A stretch of DNA of 64,000 nucleotides from Ctenosaura bakeri (Eukaryota; Chordata; Lepidosauria; Squamata; Iguanidae), in the NCBI GenBank assembly GCA_948474755.1, contig CAOLHI010002508.1, positions 186,001 to 250,000 on the forward strand. Direction: 5' to 3'. A model generated the notes under the pieces. That model saw only the letters and a program-made list of their open reading frames with translations. It was not told where the DNA came from and made no database searches. Within the stretch, counting starts at the first letter, position 1. Each line of letters begins with the position of its first letter. Shown one piece after another: positions 11,839 to 23,343 of this stretch. Position numbers and translations under genes: made by a program.

Positions 11839-13560
11839 CAGTGGTTCTCAGACATTTTAGCCCTGTGACCTCTTTTAAATCTACATGCAGACATTGTGTC
11901 CCTCCACTTGATGTAGTATATGAATAAAAATATTTTTATTTGTTTAGCATGTGTATTTTCATTTGACCATTTATGTATATTCATATTTTAACATTATAAG
12001 GAAATAGCATCAAATTAGAACAGTTTAATTTTTAAAAAATAAATTCAATGTCCAACTCAACATAGTCACTTGTTTAATGCTTGCTAGTATAACTTTTCTC
12101 AAGTAAGAAGGGCAATTCATCTTTTCACAATACGGTTCTATGCATGTTTACTCAGAGGTCCCTCTGCATTCAGCAGGGCTTATCTGCATTGAGCAGAAAC
12201 AGAAAAATTATGACTTTTTCAGTACTATTGGACAAGCTGCTGTATTGGCCGAGGCCAATAGAAGTTACAACCCAAACTAACTGGGCAATCACAACTCCCC
12301 CATTTCTTGTGTATCAGTTATGTTCCATACAGTTTAGTGGGGGACAAATAGAGGGCAAACAAGACTCTGCAGTTTGGGCAACAACCAAGGACCTCTCTAT
12401 CTCTACTTCGTTCTTAAAAGGGGGGTTGCTAGTTTACCACGACAAACCTCAAATGATTCAACTTGTCAACAAAGTAAAGCTTTCAACAGACCTCTCTAAG
12501 AATGTCACATTTCAACTGTCTGAAGTGTAGATAAGCAGGTAGCACTTCTCCTATTCCAAGCCCAGCAAAACGTACTGGTTTATTCTTACTCAGGCATGGG
12601 CTGGGGAGAGGGAAGCACTTGCCCAGGTAGAGTACAGCCAAGATATCAGCCTGAAGGGAGGGGAGAGAAAGGAAGAAAATAAATGACAGTGAATCAATCA
12701 ACTGGGGAGAGTTTTTCCAAGGTAATACCCCCTCTAAAAATGCACAGGGCCTTCATTTTCAGCTCTCCTCATGCAAAGACAGGAAAGGAAATAAAATGGG
12801 GGCATCATCTTGAAATGCCTCCTCCTAGGCTGAGGAGTTGCAGATCCACATGACACTTGGGGAGTTTCCCCTCACTGAGAACCAAGAAGAAGCAGAGGAG
12901 TAAGGTGCTCACATGGGAAGAGAGGTTGGAGGACATGATAGACCTTAGCATCTAGAGCTAAAGACAGTCTTGGTACTCCCCTCCTCCGCCCCCGCACCTG
13001 TCAATGCTTGCCATCCGCACTTCCCCTCCCCTCCCCTGAGCAGCTGCCACATCCCTCTCTGCAATACTCCCTCACAGACCATGTCAAGCTCTCCCCAATC
13101 CAGACGAAATATCCCACTCCTCCCACACTACCTCATTAGTGGAGGTTGCATACACATACCTTCCCTTGAAGGTGACTGAGGTGAAGGAGGAAAAGAAAGG
13201 AACAAACTTTGAGAAGGGAATTTGAAAAAAGTGGTGCTTACAAATGTCAGCAAGGAGGTGGAGGAAGGAGGTGATCTGAGGAAGAGTGAGAGGAAAAGAG
13301 TGTTGAAGAGACTGATGCTTCAATAGGAAGGGTGGACATCTGAATGAAAGACTACCCAAAGTGGGTTACATCTAGTCAGGAGACAAGATACTCTGCTTTT
13401 AACTTCCTTGTTGTTCTTTAGCAACACTCTCATCCTGAATGCTTAGACTCTACTCACATGGTGACTTATTGTACTTGCGGGTTGACTTTTTTTGCACCCA
13501 CTTTGAACAACTATCACGCCTCCCCCCCCCGGGTCATGCCCCACAGTTTGAGAACCACTG
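11839..13560. mobile_element. hAT-like non-autonomous element, old
   Basis: CAGTGGTTCTCAGAC at 11839 is inverted at 13546-13560 (GTTTGAGAACCACTG). Such CAGTGGTTCTCA ends are typical of Charlie-type hAT elements. The 8-bp flanks GCAGAAAG and ATATAAAG agree at five positions, so the target duplication has decayed or the two ends are not one insertion. A 128-codon frame at 12144-12530 has no recognised domain; no transposase was seen. Confidence 0.5.
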
Positions 13561-13568
13561 ATATAAAG

Positions 13569-15617
13569 CTATGTCAACTCCGTAATTCCCGAGTTTTTCT
13601 ATCACTTATTATCACCTGTTGTTCTTGTTGTCAGAGGTGTTGTGGGAAATATGAGAATACTTGTAAGAGTGTGCAGGACTTAGTGGAGAGTTCACATCCA
13701 GTTACTCCTGTCTGACACACTACTTTATAATTTAGCAAGTATGTGATAACCCATTATGGCATAGCAAAACAAAACTGTCTGGCTCATTCAGTGCAGTTTC
13801 CAGTTTCCATTATTGCATATGAAAGAATTCCAGCTTTTAATTTCATTGGAAAGCCTCAGTATCGATGTATTCAGCTGCAACATACAATTAAAGGTGTGTT
13901 TTAACAGTAATAATCAACAAATACTAACAAATTAAAGATCATAAAACTGAACAAGTTACTTCTCTTGGAAGAATATTGATGATGATTGCTTCTGGGTGGC
14001 TCCAAGGGCATCCAATGTTGTAAGTAATATTCATATTTTTGTTTTTTAAATATATTTATTGAAATACACACACACACACATATATACATACACATACGTA
14101 TATAGTGTGTGTGTATATGTATATATATACACAACAAAGTATTTCTTAATTCATAATTTCATATAAATTTACACCAAGAAGAGCTTTAAAGAACCTTTAA
14201 GAGATGAACAAAGAAAAAGAAAGAGAGAAAAACAGAAAAACAGTGTAAAATAGGGATAGTTGGAACAGAAGGTTATCTTATTCTGTTAATATGAACATAT
14301 AACTTTGTTCATGTTAGTAAATTTCTAAATTGTAATGAAGAAAACCAAAAAAGTAATAAAGAGAAGGAGACAAAAAGGAAAGAAAAAGGAAAGAAGAAAA
14401 AAAAGAAAAGTATTAAAAGCATTCTGACATACTAACTAAACAAATATAGACAACTTGACTTCCTGTCATTTACATGTTGGGGTAACCACTAGTAGTTTTT
14501 GGGTCCTGTTATCTACATAATTTGATCAAATTCCTTGTCATTTAGCATATATTCTAGTTGATCACTCTGAATAATTGATTTCTTATTATTACTTATTATT
14601 CTAATCTTAATTATTCTATAAAGAGTGTAATCTAAATATTTAGTGTATTTCTATGTCCAAGTATTAAAGACTTGCTACACTCATATTTTTAGAAGATGTA
14701 TTAAATGTTGGGGGAGCAGCGATGCATTATATGCATCTTGACTATGTGTGTACAGGTGCTTTCTGCGTTCCTGTCCTTTGGTGGAATTGATCTGCCTGCT
14801 CATGGAACAATTCCTCAACTTATAGAAGGGAATGCAGAAGGCCTTCCACATACTTAACTGTTAAACTTAGGTTGTACTGTCAACCAGATGAGTAGGCAGG
14901 GAAATAGATGCTCTTTTTCTCTCTCTCTTCAGGACATGGTTGCCATCCTGGCTTGCAACTCCCTATATATATATATCTATACATATATATATGCACCATC
15001 ACTATCTTACTACCCCCATATATTTTATTTATTTATTTATTTATTTAATATTGAGATATATAAATATATATATATTATATTTATTCATGCTTTTGCCCCA
15101 TTGTGCATACATGCAGTAAGAGGAAGGTTGCTATCAAGGGGCAGAGGTGACAGATCAGGAATAGGATATGCGGAGATATAGATGAGGAAATATCATAGTC
15201 TCCCCTTGGCAGTAGTCTCTGCTTTAATGCTCTTTGTGCAATTTTTTTGTATCCTTAACTTCTTGATCATGAGGTGCCCATGAGCAGCGTAGCCTGCAAT
15301 CTATGACTTAGTTCACTAAGGATATCCCTTAGAATCTACACTTCATTTTACCACTGCTCCAGATGTTGCTTTGAATTGTGTGGGAGCTTTCCTGGTTCTG
15401 GGCCCTGTCAGTTTAAGAGGCTCTGCACCAGCCCTGCTCCCACTGAACACGGAGCAGTTGTGGGAGGTGTGGTGTTAACAGCAAAGTAGATTCACCTCAT
15501 TTATAGCAGCAGATCCACCAACCACTGGGGAACTATATGCGCATAGTTAATTGTCATCATTGCAGCCAAGCTATAGTTTCTCTCACATAGTGAACCATGA
15601 GGATCCAGTTTCCAGTA
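13569..15617. other. AT-rich stretch with microsatellites and possible antisense LINE tail
   Basis: TTTTTTAAATATATTTATTG at about 14043, followed by AT-rich sequence, could be the antisense 3' end of a LINE, but no frame supports it. CA/TG and TA microsatellites lie at 14069-14133, and TA plus TTTA repeats at 14960-15080. The remainder up to the copia insertion is unassigned. Confidence 0.4.
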
Positions 15618-15622
15618 AGGAT
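15618..15622. repeat. Copia target-site duplication, low-coordinate copy
   Basis: AGGAT immediately outside the LTR, repeated at 20672-20676. Five bases is the usual length for copia elements. Confidence 0.93.
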
Positions 15623-16169
15623 TGTTGCAAAACAGGAGTCGAGAAACTCCTGCTGATAAAGAATAATAAAAACACCTGCTTGCTTTAGGCTTCATGCCTG
15701 CTTTATGGAGCTAGTAAAACAAAACACTGCTGAAGTCAAACTGGCAAATTAACTATGTTTATTGGTAAGAAAATTTCAAACTACCTAAGTTACAGAAGAA
15801 AAATTCAAACTGCCCAACATCATGGCAGGTTCAGCAACAGAGTGCAAAGAGAAAAGAACAGCGAGCCTTTTACACAAGGCATGGGGTTTATATGATATGC
15901 AGTAAACATGCTTTAGGCACCTTCACCTCACGACAACAAGCGTGAATAACAAGTTCATAGCCATAACATGTCATGTAGCAAAAACACATATGATGGCGCA
16001 GCTGTGTGCCAGTTCCGGACAAGCTGATAACGCTGAGGAAAAGTTTCCCATGGAACTGGCTAGCCATAACAACAAGTTTGTAACAGTTTGCGTTTTCACA
16101 CACACACACACAAGAGCTGTGAGAAATTTGTGGAGCAAGGAGTCCATTATGCATCCACATAATGCAACA
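15623..16169 (-). repeat. Copia 3' LTR (547 bp)
   Basis: On the minus strand it begins TGTTGCATTATG and ends GTTTTGCAACA, giving 6-bp inverted TGTTGC/GCAACA termini. It carries a TATAAA box (inverse at 15888-15893) and an AATAAA signal (inverse at 15758-15763) in the expected order. A short hairpin, AGGAGT with ACTCCT, lies close to the U5 end. Confidence 0.96.
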
Positions 16170-16183
16170 CTCCCCTACTCCTT
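16170..16183 (-). promoter_or_regulatory. Polypurine tract next to the 3' LTR
   Basis: The minus strand reads AAGGAGTAGGGGAG, ending directly at the 3' LTR start; 13 of 14 bases are purines. This is where plus-strand DNA synthesis would be primed. Confidence 0.9.
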
Positions 16184-16207
16184 GTGGAACAAATTTTAGT
16201 CACACAT

Positions 16208-16366
16208 TTAGCCACTTTGGACTGGAAGCTTTGTCAACCCCAGCCTGCTTACCAGCTGACCAAATGTTTCAGCAGGCAGTGGCTTAGTGAACACATCCGC
16301 TAAGTTACATTCTGAAGGTACATAAGTGAGAGAACCTTTCCCATCTCGCAAAAACAACTTTACATT
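16208..16366 (-). pseudogene. Detached C-terminal end of copia RNase H
   Basis: In the phase next to the end of the pol frame, the minus strand encodes a peptide containing LTYVPSECNLADVFTKPL and a stop at 16210-16208. NLADVFTKPL is a hallmark of the copia polyprotein C-terminus. In intact relatives it lies roughly 85 residues after the LST-EAEY motif; here about 20 remain, so roughly 65 codons have been lost. Confidence 0.85.
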
Positions 16367-18774
16367 GTTGACAAAGATAAACACGCCTGTTTCTTAGCTT
16401 TCCAATCAATAACCACTCCACTGTATATGAGAACATAACCAGATGTGCTCTTGCGATCTGACACATCTTCTGCAAAATCACTATCAGAGTAACACACCAA
16501 TGTAGGCTGTTCTTTGGGACAAATACACAAACAGTACTCCAAAGAACCTTTCAGGTACCTAAGCACTCTTTTCACACCCTGCCAATGATACTGGGTAGGC
16601 TTAGAACACGCTCTGCCCAAAATGTTTACACTTAGAGCAATATCAGGGCGGCTGGTACTTGCTAAGTACAGGAGGCTCCCAATGACAGATTGATACAGAT
16701 GTATGTTAGGAAACATTTCATCACCCATGTTTTTCATAAACCCAGGTACCATAGGCGTTTTTACAGCCTTGCAATCAGACATATTGCATTTTTCCAACAA
16801 CTTCACAATCTTTTGTTTCTGACACAGCAGAAAACCATTTTTGACTTGTTGTACTTCAATTCCCAGAAAGTTTTGAACTGGACCCAGATTTTTGACTTGG
16901 AACTTTTTTCCCAGTTCATTCTCAAACACTTGTGCTTGATTTTGTGTAGCAGAAACTAAACACAAATCATCCACATAGGCAAGGAGAATTTCTAAACTTT
17001 CCCCTTTCCCTCGGACATATACACAGGGATCAGCAACACTTTGTTTGAAACCACACGCCTGCAGAGCATTGTGTAAACAAACATTCCAACATCTGGCTGA
17101 TTGTTTTAGACCATAAAGAGCACGTTTCAGTTTCCAAACGTGAGACTCTTTTCCTTCAACTTCAAACCCATCAGGTTGGAGCATATAAACCTCTTCTTCC
17201 AAATCAGCATTGAGATAGGCAGTAGTAATATCAAAATGTGTCAGCACAGCATTCATTTGAGCTGCCAGGGAAAAAACCAATCTAATAGACTGCGGCTTTG
17301 CTGTGGGACTGTAGATTTCATCATAACTGGCATCACTTTGTAAAAATCCACGTGCGACTAAACGCGCTTTGTGTTTCACTTGCCCATCAGCAGAGGTCTT
17401 TAGCTTGTAAACCCATTTACTGTCAATTGGTTTCACACCTTTGGGCAATTTACACAGAGAATACACATTGTGCTGAGCAATTGAATCCATCTCACTTTGC
17501 ATGGCATCCCACCAGGGCTGAGCCTGTCGCCCAGGCAATCTTTCAAGAGCAGCAAAACTTTCCGGCTCAGAAGCCACAGCTGCACACACACGGACTGCCT
17601 GAGCGTCAGGGAAACGACGTGGGGGGATGCCTTTTGTTTTTCTTTTTGATCTTCTGAGGACGGGTTGACTCTGTGAGATGCCTTCCCCCTCCTCAGCACT
17701 ACGTGACCTTTTAACTGAATACTTTCGCTCTTCCTCCCCTGTGCCAGACTCAGCCACATCGCTTACAGCTCTCCTCCTTCGCAAGTCTCTCTCCTCTGTT
17801 TTAACCCTCGAGGGACTGGGAGCAGAGACTGAGGGCTGAGCTGGCTGCGTTGCAGGCTGTCTGGATACAGGAAGAAGAATTTCAGACGCTGATTGAACAC
17901 GTGCCCAGTTTGCGTGTTCCTCGAAGGAGGCATTTCTTGACACAACACAGGAATTACCACCAGCATGAAAGCGATACCCTTTACAAAAATTCTCATAACC
18001 AACAAAACGCAGATGCTGGGCTTTTGGTCCTCCTTTTTTCCTTTGACTTTTGGGAATGTGCACCCAGGCAAAACTCCCAAACACCTTCATGTGAGCAATG
18101 GAAGGCTGTTTATTATACAGATACTCATAGGGGGTTGCATTGATTACACTACTCCAGAGCCTATTGTGTATGTAACAGGCAGTCAGAACTGCTTCACCCC
18201 AAAAACTCAGAGGCAGATCTGCATCAGTTAGCAGACTGTGCATCAGAGTTTGTAAAACGCCTGCATTGCGCTCAGCCACTCCATTTTGGTGAGGAGAATA
18301 GCTGGCAGTTGTCCTGTGAATGATCCCTTTCTTTTTGAACCATTGTTGCATGTTATTTGACAAGAATTCAGCTCCCCTATCAGTTTGCAACTTTTGAAGA
18401 GAACAACCAAACTGCCTCTCAATCAGGGAACACCAATTCTTGAGGACTTGACACACATTAGATTTTTGCTTCAACACATAGCAGAAAATGTACCTGCTAA
18501 AATCATCTACGAAGAGACAGAAATATCTACCCCCTCCGAGTGATTGTTTACTGAGGGGCCCTACAATGTCACAATGAACCAGCTGGAATGGAGCAGTTGG
18601 CACACGGGAACTAACCCGTGGTGCTGGCAGCTGCTTGGATTTGGTTTGCTTGCAAATTGCACAGTCAAGGAACACACTACAAGACTTCAAAGAACACCCT
18701 TTACAGCAACCTGCCAACTTTTTTAACACTGGAAAACTAGCATGTCCCATGCCCGATGTAAAAGATGAATGCAT
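16360..18774 (-). pseudogene. Copia integrase, reverse transcriptase and truncated RNase H
   Basis: The 804-residue frame overlaps the gag frame by about 50 bases in another phase, so its first ATG is probably not a real start. The integrase zinc finger cysteines are C38 and C41. The integrase triad is D69, D132 and E168, with exactly 35 residues between the last two. The reverse transcriptase region (about 420-660) has the D515 motif (HFDITTAYLN) and the YVDD box at 600-603. RNase H begins with YSDSDFAED (about 762-770) but the frame ends after LSLSTM; the central RNase H residues are missing and its C-terminal part lies downstream in another phase. The element is therefore expected to be defective on its own. 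Confidence 0.93.
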
Positions 18775-20021
18775 TCATTGTGTGGTGCAGTATTAGCATA
18801 CACATTACACACAGTTTGATTTGGCTCAAGGTAGAACAGCCTTTCTTCCCGTGTAGCCATAGCACACACCTCCCCATCTTTGAGCACTTTGCCCTGTTTT
18901 CCACAGAACTCAACCTTAAACCCAGATTCTGTCAGTTGCCCCACTGATAACAGGCAGAAATCAAGAGAGGGCACATACAAAACATTTTTCAAACACATAT
19001 CAAGTGCTGGGACATAGGCAATCCCTTCACCACAAACCTCAGCTTTTGTCCCATCTGCCAAAATTACCTTTGAAACACTGGCAGAATTTAAGTCACTGAA
19101 CAAGTCTTTTGAATTGACGAGATGCTGGGAACACCCACTGTCTAGAAGCCAAGCTGGGTCTGGGTCTTCTGCATCTTGGGGACCTTCAGGAACAGCTACA
19201 GCAACACGTAGACGTCCCCTGGCACGACCTCTGTTCCCTCTGCCTCTGCTGGCCCTGAAACCTCTGCTGGTATTTTGCTCCCCTTGCTTCAGAAGTGGGC
19301 AATCACGCCTGAGGTGTGAAGCAGATCCACAGCGAAAACATCTCCGGACAGCATGGGCATGCATCAGCCCCTCCTCACTGCGATTAGCAGCTGAAGATTT
19401 TTCCTTACCGGAGCAGACTTCTGCCGCTGAAGCCTGTGTGGGAGGTGCCGCATTCCTGGCTCGCTTGTCTTCTTCCTCCATCAGCCGGGCAGAAACCATG
19501 GAGACGGTCAAATCCCTTTCTGGCACGGACTGGAGTGAAGAAACGACTAGTTCCCAGGAAGCATCAAGGGAATTTAAAATACAGAATACCCTGTCACTCT
19601 CAGGCAAAACCTTGCCTCTCTCTCGGAGTGATGAAAACAGCTCTGAAAAAACTGTCAAATGCTCCCTCATCGAGGTGCCTGGGGTCCATTTGGTATTGTA
19701 AAGTCTATGAGACAAAGCATACTTTGCTGCTCCAGATTCACTGAGATGTATATCTCGTAGTTTGACCCATCCTTCACGTGGAGTATTAAGGTCCCTGATG
19801 TGCGTGAGCTGGTCATCTTCCACAGCCAGGAAGAGCATAGACATGGCTCGTCTAGATGCAGCCTGAATCTGAGCTGCTGTACCTTGCAATGAAACAGGAT
19901 CAGTAAACGCTCCCCACAGACCCTCGGCCTGCAGATATTTTTCCATTCTCGCTGACCATGCAAGGTAGTTTGACCCGTTGAGCTTCACAAGGGGCAAACC
20001 CCCAGGCACTGGTTGAGCCAT
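18723..20021 (-). CDS. Copia gag and protease, in frame up to the integrase zinc finger
   Basis: The first in-frame ATG is at 20054, but the ATG at 20021 has a strong ACCATGG context and starts MAQPVPGG, so I prefer it. Residue numbers below count from 20054. The N-terminal part (about 20-200) has the copia gag pattern (KLNGSNYLAWSARM; later SLRERG). A CCHC zinc knuckle uses C239, C242, H247 and C252, followed by an RG-rich basic stretch. The aspartic protease active site is D305-S306-G307 in WLLDSGCSQH. The frame passes into the integrase zinc finger and stops after a -1 shift relative to the downstream frame. No hallmark residue of gag or protease is missing. Confidence 0.9.
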   Translation of the reverse strand: MAQPVPGGLPLVKLNGSNYLAWSARMEKYLQAEGLWGAFTDPVSLQGTAAQIQAASRRAMSMLFLAVEDDQLTHIRDLNTPREGWVKLRDIHLSESGAAKYALSHRLYNTKWTPGTSMREHLTVFSELFSSLRERGKVLPESDRVFCILNSLDASWELVVSSLQSVPERDLTVSMVSARLMEEEDKRARNAAPPTQASAAEVCSGKEKSSAANRSEEGLMHAHAVRRCFRCGSASHLRRDCPLLKQGEQNTSRGFRASRGRGNRGRARGRLRVAVAVPEGPQDAEDPDPAWLLDSGCSQHLVNSKDLFSDLNSASVSKVILADGTKAEVCGEGIAYVPALDMCLKNVLYVPSLDFCLLSVGQLTESGFKVEFCGKQGKVLKDGEVCAMATREERLFYLEPNQTVCNVYANTAPHNECIHLLHRAWDMLVFQC

Positions 20022-20106
20022 GGTAGAACCAGCTAAAAACTTATTCAAAAACACTCCTCAGCAGGCATAACTTAAAGCAGGACTCAAAACAAGGTCGATG
20101 GCTCGT

Positions 20107-20124
20107 AACCATCCTCTGCTACCA
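20107..20124 (-). promoter_or_regulatory. Primer binding site for initiator tRNA-Met
   Basis: The plus strand reads AACCATCCTCTGCTACCA, which is the 3' end of vertebrate initiator tRNA-Met including CCA, so the minus-strand RNA can pair over about 17-18 bases. It abuts the 5' LTR with no spacer. Use of tRNA-iMet is typical of Ty1/copia elements. Confidence 0.93.
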
Positions 20125-20671
20125 TGTTGCAAAACAGGAGTCGAGAAACTCCTGCTGATAAAGAATAATAAAAACACCTGCTTGCTTTAGGCTTCATGCC
20201 TGCTTTATGGAGCTAGTAAAACAAAACACTGCTGAAGTCAAACTGGCAAATTAACTATGTTTATTGGTAAGAAAATTTCAAACTACCTAAGTTACAGAAG
20301 AAAAATTCAAACTGCCCAACATCATGGCAGGTTCAGCAACAGAGTGCAAAGAGAAAAGAACAGCGAGCCTTTTACACAAGGCATGGGGTTTATATGATAT
20401 GCAGTAAACATGCTTTAGGCACCTTCACCTCACGACAACAAGCGTGAATAACAAGTTCATAGCCATAACATGTCATGTAGCAAAAACACATATGATGGCG
20501 CAGCTGTGTGCCAGTTCCGGACAAGCTGATAACGCTGAGGAAAAGTTTCCCATGGAACTGGCTAGCCATAACAACAAGTTTGTAACAGTTTGCGTTTTCA
20601 CACACACACACACAAGAGCTGTGAGAAATTTGTGGAGCAAGGAGTCCATTATGCATCCACATAATGCAACA
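20125..20671 (-). repeat. Copia 5' LTR (547 bp), promoter of the element
   Basis: Same length and, as read, same sequence as the 3' LTR. The TATA box falls at 20390-20395 and the AATAAA at 20260-20265 (both written as inverse on the plus strand). As the upstream LTR it should drive transcription toward lower coordinates. Confidence 0.96.
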
Positions 20672-20676
20672 AGGAT
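20672..20676. repeat. Copia target-site duplication, high-coordinate copy
   Basis: AGGAT directly after the 5' LTR, matching 15618-15622. Confidence 0.93.
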
Positions 20677-21071
20677 GGCATTCCTTGATGGCAGGAAACT
20701 GCTGATACAAAACTCATGCAATAGCTGTACACCTCAAACAAAAAGCTTTTTCTGAGGGCTCAGTTGTACAAGTGTGTGCAGATTCCAAGTGTAACAATTT
20801 TATACTGTATAAAATACTATATTTCAAGAGTCCAGTCTGGCCTTCTTGATCCTTCTTTGGCCTTTGTGTCCACTTCATTTCAGAAGGGTTGGTGAATGTA
20901 CTCTAACATTTCAGGATTATTTACTATTTAGAACTTCATTTTGTTGCAGGGCTTTTGTGTCTAATTGGCTGGGCTAGAAGGATGTTTAATGAGTGTTGTG
21001 TACTCTGTTCTGAATGTGTTTTTAACTATTTTAAATTAATGTTTTAATTCTTTGGTATTTTTTTTGTACTG
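20677..21071. other. Unassigned flank
   Basis: Ordinary AT-rich sequence. It should be contiguous with sequence left of 15617 at an allele lacking the copia insertion. Confidence 0.4.
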
Positions 21072-21073
21072 TA

Positions 21074-22453
21074 CATTGGTCCTTCATATTCACTGGGTTA
21101 GAGGCACTGGACCCCCACAAAAGTGGGAAAAACACAAATATCAAAAGGGGTGAGTGTGTGTGTGTGTCTGTGAGAAGAAGGTAAGGCCCCCTTTGGGGAT
21201 CCCCAATATAGTATGGTTTGGACGGGCACATACCTAATTGGCATCATATGTAATTAGAACTCATTTTAATTGGCACTGATATCAAATTCAAGCCTGAGAG
21301 GTGATGGAGGGTCAAACTGGCAGGGAAAGAATTTGACTGTAAATGTGAGGAGGATAGGTAACTGAAACTTCCTCCAGGTAAGACTGAGTCATTTATCAAC
21401 AAATGCACCCATTCCTGTGGATAATAGGTTTAAATGGAACGGGAAATTTTCCGGGGAATCCAACTGTGAGGACCCACCGGGCACTGATTGGCAGATGTCC
21501 ATCCTTGTATACCTGGATTCCTTCCTTTTTGTTCACAGCACCCACAATAGACAGCTATTACAACATCCATCATTTTTGTAAATGCACAGGCCCATAACAG
21601 GGAAAGACCCACTCTCCACAACAGGTTCCCTTTGTCTTGCATCTGGAAACTTCACTGCCACAGGCTTTTTTTTGGGGTACAAATACTCCTGATTTCAGGA
21701 TGCCCAGTGCAGTCTCTTGAAAGTCTACCCATCACTCTGTCCATCTGGCTCCTGAATGAGAACTATCCTTAGGTCCTACCTAACCCAAACCCAATTTAGC
21801 CTTCATTACTCTTCTAGACTGGTAATTATAAATCCCCCAAACCCTCCGGCCTCTCTCTAATTTTTCCCCCCCTTTTTCTTTTAGTTAGCTCTTTTTCATG
21901 CATGAGTGAATTCCTCCAATAAAAACACATTTTTAGCTTTAATCTTTCTTTTTTTCCTGCGGGTGCCCATAAATGCTCATAGAAAAGATCTCACTAAGTT
22001 GCCCCCCTCTTGCAAGCCTCCTCTTTGAGCTAATTCATTCCCTACCTTCGCAAGGAGGCACTGGCATCACAGATGGGTCAGTTGGTGGCTTTGTGGCACC
22101 TATTTTTGGGGTAAAAAGGAGGTGAAGGCATGCTGGGGGGAAGCGGGCACCCAGGGTCCAAACCAAGTAGGAAAAGGGGTGGGGTGTTAGTGGCCCTCTA
22201 CTACTTCTCTCTTTCCCCTCTCCTTCCTTGGGCTAGGAGAGGCTTTGTGGCACTGATAAATAGGCAGTGATCCTTCTCCAGGCACCAGTGCAGGAGAAGA
22301 AGGGCCAGAGACAGGTTTTTAAAAAAGGGTGAAACCTGATCTGAGATGGAAGGTTTCCCTTTGGAAAAAAAGCACTTGAGATGTCAGGGGACAGAGGTAA
22401 AATAAAGTGATCAAATTGTGAAAGTCAAACCTGCAAATGTGGAAGGCTGACTG
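21074..22453. mobile_element. Possible pogo/Tigger-like non-autonomous DNA transposon
   Basis: TA flanks both proposed ends (21072-21073 and 22454-22455). Left end CATTGGTCCTTCATATTCAC and, inverted, right end CAGTCAGCCTTCCACATTTG are similar. GGCACTGGACCCCCACAAAA just inside the left end resembles Tigger-type termini. No transposase frame was found in the 1.4 kb between. Confidence 0.4.
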
Positions 22454-22489
22454 TATATTGTTTTAGTTATTGTGTTTTAACTGATATTG

Positions 22490-22543
22490 TAAGCTGCTTT
22501 GGGTCCCCTTTAGGAGAAAGGCAGGATACAAATTAAATAAATT
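22490..22543 (+). repeat. LINE/SINE 3'-tail-like fragment
   Basis: TTTGGGTCCCCTTTAGGAG, then AAAGGCAGGATACAAATTAA. It matches the pattern at 9755-9803. Confidence 0.4.
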
Positions 22544-22545
22544 AT

Positions 22546-23328
22546 CAACCCAAATTCAGTCTTGATGTCTTTTGTAACTATCAGGGACAATTCCTGCATA
22601 ATACATACATTCCAAGGATGTAGCTACCACTGGACTGAGCAGGGAAATTTCCTGACTGAAGTCTCTGCCTTGACAGACGAAATGGTTACAGTGGTTGTGC
22701 TAGGTGGTGGGGCATTTGTACTTCTTGTGCCTTGGCCTTATTGCTAAGCTATACTCCCGGTGAATACAAATCAAGAACACATACAAACTGAAAAGTTATT
22801 TGGTTGGTTTAAATTTCTATTCATTGCAACCCATAGTCTTTTTGTAGCCTGGGACACAAGAGCATTTGGTTTGTGATGTTAGAAAGAAATGCTAATCACA
22901 TTTCGAAGTCGTTCTAAGGGTTTGCAAGAGCATGGTAGAGAGATGGTATTACTTTTGATAACACACTTACACAAGAGGGTGTGCTACCAAAGTGTTCTAG
23001 GAAATCCTTAAAATAAGAGGTACTTAAATTAAGGGGTTTTGCAATATTTCAACATAATTTTTGGAACAGTTTGAGCCTTGTCTAAAAGGAAATAGCAGTT
23101 TAGTTTTTCCAGGAGAGGCACAAAGGTTATGATGCGTGTTTTAAAAGAAATACAGACATTCTTATAAAAATCTTCCATGGACAAAAAAATTAAGGGAAGT
23201 GAGATTCCTTGCCTTGATTAAACAAAGACTCCAGTAAAAAGTTTTTGTACAATGGGAGGGAGGTAAAAGTACAACAATTTCATTAATATAGATACTAATA
23301 ATGAACAAAGTTGAAAACCAATCACTTT
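22546..23328. other. Unassigned flank of the first L1
   Basis: No gene or repeat recognised. The sequence is free of the homopolymer noise found in the adjacent L1. Confidence 0.4.
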
Positions 23329-23343
23329 GAAAATTTCCTTTGC
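23329..23343 (+). repeat. L1 target-site duplication, 5' copy
   Basis: GAAAATTTCCTTTGC, repeated exactly at 29183-29197. Confidence 0.85.

Larger units (their letters stand above)
15623..20671 (-). mobile_element. Ty1/copia LTR retrotransposon, structurally complete, 5049 bp
   Basis: The element runs right to left. It has two 547-bp LTRs at a fixed offset of 4502 bp and AGGAT target duplications at 15618-15622 and 20672-20676. A primer site abuts the 5' LTR and a polypurine tract abuts the 3' LTR. The coding order is gag, protease, integrase, reverse transcriptase, RNase H; integrase before reverse transcriptase is diagnostic of copia. Reading the LTRs side by side I found no difference, so insertion was recent. 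The coding region is nevertheless broken by a -1 shift near 18745 and an RNase H deletion near 16360, so this copy is probably non-autonomous. Confidence 0.97.

Noticed and set aside
12144..12530. 128-codon frame as a possible transposase
   Set aside because: No DDE/hAT dimerisation motif or other family signature could be seen.
19114..19701. 195-codon plus-strand open frame
   Set aside because: It lies antisense to copia gag, whose zinc knuckle and protease motifs are clear on the minus strand; the plus frame has no domain.
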